Source: Heterocephalus glaber (taxonomy: Eukaryota; Chordata; Mammalia; Rodentia; Bathyergidae). Taken from it: a stretch of DNA of 64,000 bases. This document shows positions 59,701-64,000 of this stretch, in pieces. The position numbers and the translations under genes are program-made. Every line of letters starts with the position of its first letter. Positions within the stretch are counted from its first letter, which is position 1. The notes below the pieces were generated by a model, which saw nothing but the letters and a program-made list of their open reading frames with translations, searched no databases and had not been told where the DNA came from. The stretch lies in NCBI RefSeq assembly GCF_000247695.1, contig NW_004624743.1, positions 2,767,368-2,831,367 on the forward strand, read 5' to 3'.

Positions 59701-62700
59701 TCATCTCTCTTGAAACTTGCCTTGAGTTTCTCTTTTTGCAAAATTTTGGTTAACTTAATGGTTGTATCGTGGTTTTCATTTTCAGTTCTATTTCTTCGTT
59801 GCAAGTGGTAAGATTGACTCTGTTTCCACGTTTGTTTCTTGTGTGTGTTTTCCCTAATGAATTCACTGTGTAGATGTTTTCTGCATTTATTAATAAAGGC
59901 CTTGGTGCTATTATATATTTGTATTCACCTTTTGTGAACTAGATCTTTGCCATATTTGTCTGCTTCTGTCTTTTTCCTAACATGGTCCAACCAACAACGC
60001 TCAGCACCACTGAGCTGCCCTTCAGCAGCTGAGCAGATCAGTCGTGTTGACTCAGATCCACCAGGTGAGGGGAAGCTTGATGTTCATTTTTTTGCTGTGA
60101 ATTGATTTTCTCTTTTCTTTCTTTTCCAATTCTCCTTTTCTTTGCAGCTATGCCATCCCCGTTAATAAAGATATCCTGGACTTTAGTCTTTGGACGTCTT
60201 TTCTCTTGTAATCATTCATAGCAGTATAGCACTGACAATGGGAGATTTGGGGCTTAGAGAACATCTCTAATAAAAGGATGCATAGCCTTAATTGATACTA
60301 TTCCCATTCTCACTTGTAACACCGCTTAGTGGTGGGTTCCCTCCAGCTTCTCTCCAAGTGACTTAGGATGCATGAAACTGGGGAAGAGCATATGGAAGGA
60401 GTGGCAGGTAAAGTGTGATCTAAACTATGTGCAATTACATATTTTTCTGTGGTAAATTGCTTACTTTATGATGGCACTGTTGAGCCTCGATCACAGAACA
60501 AATATGCTTGTGGTCTACGTCTCACAATTATATAATTTATTTGATGTAGTGACATCATATTTTCAACAAGTAAAACAAAATTTTTCTTCCCTGGCAAATT
60601 AAAGCAGTGCATTGTGCTCTTGTCTGGAGTCAGGTGTCACATGTGGAGTTGCACCTATTTTGCTTCTCTCTACTCTTCCATGCATTACCTTATGTTGGAA
60701 CCGTGGTGTTAGTTTTGCCTTCATGCACGTAACAAAAACACATCTCCCACCGCATCTTTAATGTCAATCATCCTCCAGATGCATGAGTATATCCTGCATT
60801 GTCTCCAAGAGTTCTTTGTAGCTCTAGTTTCCTGAACTAATTTCGAGGTCATGATTTTCAGAGTCAACACCTCCTTCTGCTCCCCTCACTTTCTTCTCTC
60901 TCCCTCTCATTTAAATTGCATCTCTGAAGAACGGTCCCGGACCTGAGAACATGCTCCTGTCCACAGTTGCAGCGGAGCACAGGGTGGCATCGTTCTGTTC
61001 TTCCTCCTAACAGCTGCGCAGTCAGGGACAGCTCCACAGGCACGCTCTGCGCCTCCTCTTTGTGAAGCAGCATGCTGGACACCACCATTTACTCTGGGGT
61101 TCTGTGCTGCTTCTGTCACTCACATGAGACTGCGGACATTTTGACAAAAACCAAACAAGGACCACGTTTCTCACAGCTTCCTTCCCACTGCCACAGGGCT
61201 GCTCTGTGGAAGGTGCTCCGTGCACAGCCAGGACCTCTGCGCTTTCCTCAGTGTGGTCGGGAGCTCTTGAGGAATTGTTCTGAGACCACTGACCTCAGGC
61301 GGCACGTGGCTCTCCTCCTCTACCCAGTCACCCGAAAGGTGGCTCTGGTCTCCCCAGAAGCGGATGGGAAGAGGTGGCCAGGGCAGAGGGAAGTGAAGAG
61401 CAAGGAGACAGTCAAGTGAATCACAATGGACCATTTAGAACAGCCTTTGATTTCTGAATTCAAAGGCCAATCTGTAAAGAGAACCCAACATTTTAAAAAC
61501 TAAAACATTTGCTGAAAGTGACCAATGCCAGCTTCATGTATGTACAAGTGCCTTGTGTTTTGGAGTTTTTTTTCCTATCAGTGTATTCTATTACTTATAT
61601 CCTGTCATTATAATTCTTGGACAAAGACACCGCAAAGGAGGAAAACTACAGAGTGCAGGCAGCCTGGAGCACAGGGAGGAGTCTGACTCCGGGGTAAGAG
61701 GCTATCAGGGAAGCCTGGTCACCTGCCCTGGCCCTCTCAGGGACCCCAGGGTCTGAGATCCAGGAAAGGAAACCCTGGACAGGAATCAGACGTGTAAGGA
61801 GTAAGGAGAACACATATTCTAGTGTTTTCCTGCCCTCACACCATTTCTTACTTCACAGTAGTGTAAAGTCAGTGAAGAACCATTGTTTTAAAGTTTACAT
61901 TCCATTTAAATCCATATCTCACTGCTGAAAATGATCCGGTTGTGAATGCTGGGGAGACTCACGGCCGTGCACCAGAGGAGGTCATTTAGTGCATTTGGGG
62001 GCTCGGTGGGACCATGTGACCTTTGTCATTGGGCCCCGTGAGGCATATGATGACTCAGAAAACACAAGAGATCACACACTACTGCTGAATGGTTTATAAC
62101 CTTAGTTGGAAAGTGAGTCTTCAATAAACTTTAGTTATAAATAATAACTTGCTAGATTTTTACAAGTTGGAGAACATCCAGATACAAATGGGTGAACATG
62201 TATAGAATGATTTCTCAGAGCACAGGTTCACAGGCTGAACAAATGCTTGTCACTTACACATCCTGAGTGGTGAGTTTTCTTTTTCAAAACTAGATAACTG
62301 GCGTTTTCACCTTTCCATGATATCAACCTTACCCTCGGCTTTCAAATTAGATTTTATAGTAATTAAGTAAATTGTGCACCAACAGAGGGAAGGAACCAAA
62401 GAACATTCGAGTGTTTGGGTTCTTGAGAACATGTTTAGTCGGAGCTAGTATTGCAAATTACTGTTTGCTTTATTTGGTTTCCATATTAATGCTGGTCAGT
62501 TTTCTTTTTCACATCAAAACTGAATTTACAAAGAATGAAAGAACTACTAGTTTTTTAGTAGATGTGCTGTTGCCTTCCAGCTTCTCTTTCTGGGTGTCAG
62601 TCAGCATATGTGATGGCTCCAGGGACTGGGGCCGGAGGGTGGTCGTCCAGCAAACGTCCTTCATTCTGCTCGGCACCACTCATGGCCAGACGTCACCTCG

Positions 62701-63950
62701 GCCAGCTCCCCTTGCTCAAGACTCAGCCTTTTCCTCAGCCAGGAAGGTCAGGAGCACAGCATTCCAGGTTCTGAGACCCACTGGAGGATCACACTCACTC
62801 TGGACAGGCAGGTGCTCAGAGCCGGCTGGCTGACTTTGACTCCAAGTCCTGGGGAATCATCGCCCATGGGGAGCTGGGCTCCTCACCTCTTGGCCTTCAT
62901 CGGGGCAAGGTCCAGTCTCATGTCAAAGCATGTTTTGGTCAATAACAGACCTCATACAGGACAGTGGTTCCATAAGATCTAATGGACCTGAAAAATGCCT
63001 ATCGCTTTGTGTGTTTACTGTACTGTTTCTATGTTTAGATACACAAGTATCATTACAATGCAAATGCTATAAGTATTCAATGGAGCAGCGTGCTACACAG
63101 ATTTGGAAGTGTGTGAGAGACTATACCATTTGGCTGTGTGCAGGAACATGCTGTAAGGTGTTCATGCTGAAAGGATCACCCAGTGATGCAACTGTTGGAA
63201 TGTATCTTTCTTCTTAGTGATCCCTGTTGGACTCTGATTCTGACAGTCCTTTTGAAAATGCTTTTCTCTTACATTTCTGTGTCGTGGTCTCTTAGAGGTC
63301 AAAGCAGCAGGAGCTGTCATTGTTTCTTTTCCTTAAATCCCAGAAGCATAAATCCATTTTGTTCTTTGGTTAATCATTGAGTTCCAAGATGGAGATGGAA
63401 ATATCCAGGTTCAGCATGTTTTCCTATCCCCAAGTTACTGATTAGTATTGTACGTTTTTCTCAAAGGCAAATTTAAGGGAAGAACATGTCCTTTATTTTC
63501 AAATTGTGGTTTTGCACTTTTCTTTCATTGTTTTTCCATTGCATATCTCTTGCATTATTTTAGCTTCTTCCTTCTGCCAGATTTCATTCAAGACAGGGAC
63601 AGTCTTGGTGTGTTCCGTGCCCCACACTGCAGTTTATCTTGTTAGAGGATTTAAGCAGCTCTCTCTGACAGCACGAAAGAGAAAGAATATTTCTTGGCAT
63701 AGTGTTAGCAGCTATTTAGAACAGGTTTTACAGGTTTTCTTTTCTTTTCTTTTTTTTTTAGAAAAGGCACTTGAGAATTAGCCTACAACTTTTACTTGAA
63801 ATTATGTAACACAGAAACAGCAGCTTTGCTCTAATGCAGATGTTGTTGGAATAAAGCAACTTTGTGCAGCTCTTGAGCCCCTTCTGCCATCTAGGTGTTG
63901 TTTGCGGGACTGTGTTGTAAAGCATCCCCACTTAAACTGCTGTCCCTTTC
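59701..63950. other. Unassigned unique DNA
   Basis: Open frames reach 153 codons (62372-62833, plus) and 115 codons (61072-61419, plus), each overlapped by frames in other phases and without a recognised domain. 62530-62830 is GC-richer. No named repeat apart from a T-run near 63740-63760. Confidence 0.4.
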
Positions 63951-63959
63951 TGCCTGCAG

Positions 63960-64000
63960 CTGGCACACAGAGGCTGTCCCAGAAAATCCAAAGTGCCTTG
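63960..64000 (+). other. Possible 5' edge of an exon (weak)
   Basis: The last 41 bases follow a good-looking splice acceptor: a pyrimidine-rich tract ending 'gtccctttctgcctgcag' at 63959. Two frames stay open to the edge, one reading GTQRLSQKIQSAL and one WHTEAVPENPKCL. The window ends before a donor site could be seen, so this is only a candidate. Acceptor-like sites are common by chance. Confidence 0.2.

Noticed and set aside
62372..62833. 153-codon plus frame
   Set aside because: No domain recognised, another plus frame overlaps it in a different phase, and no promoter or splice framing is visible.
1..64000. CRISPR array or bacterial operon
   Set aside because: No regularly spaced direct repeats; SINE, LINE and LTR content shows a mammalian genome.

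Overview
The window looks like nuclear DNA from a rodent, most likely a squirrel-type (sciuromorph) genome. The clues are ID elements (tRNA-derived SINEs with a 'GGCTGGGAATGTAGCTCAGTGG' style head) and dimeric SINEs in which a B1 (7SL-derived) unit is fused to an ID-like tail, as described for squirrels and relatives. There are also MIR and L2 relics shared by all mammals, ancient L1M pieces, and several copies of a younger L1 family whose 3' UTR carries a long purine-rich (G-rich) tract. I placed everything by eye, so family names are approximate.

I found no convincing intact protein-coding gene, tRNA, rRNA or CRISPR array. The longest open frame (212 codons, minus strand, 14165-14803) owes part of its length to a (TTCC)n microsatellite. 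The other frames longer than 100 codons are unrecognised, or lie in L1 tracts, mariner remnants or GC-rich spacer. The window is therefore intergenic DNA, the inside of a very large intron, or both. The only possible exon is at the extreme right edge (after 63959), and it is weak.

Layout. 1-4.3 kb: a MaLR-type LTR, then an L1 (minus strand) split by an 898-bp retrocopy with a 14-bp target-site duplication. 4.3-9 kb: B1-dID SINEs and L1 3' ends. 9-19.3 kb: mostly unique DNA with L2/MIR relics, an LTR and an ancient L1. 19.7-29 kb: an ID element, an L1 3' end, LTR fragments, a mariner-derived element and two L1 insertions with inverted 5' parts (24.6-25.7 and 27.8-28.8 kb). The second is framed by a perfect 18-bp duplication. 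31.4-34 kb: MIRs, an LTR and a processed SKP1 pseudogene (minus strand). 35.4-36.0 kb: the first of three composite mariner elements. 36.8-38.6 kb: an old L1 carrying a B1-dID SINE. 41-44 kb: L1 3' ends and an LTR. 46.65-47.19 and 53.28-53.82 kb: two more composite mariner elements. 54-64 kb: mostly unique DNA with a few relics.

The most interesting structure is the mariner-derived family. One copy (23.49-23.88 kb) is a simple internally deleted element. Three others share one architecture: an inverted copy of the 3' end, about 150 bp, is joined at the same place to the 5' terminal repeat of the simple element. This gives a long palindrome with a third terminal repeat buried inside. The shared junction suggests the composite form spread as a unit. 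Nothing in the window suggests a gene system working together; it is a record of transposition.
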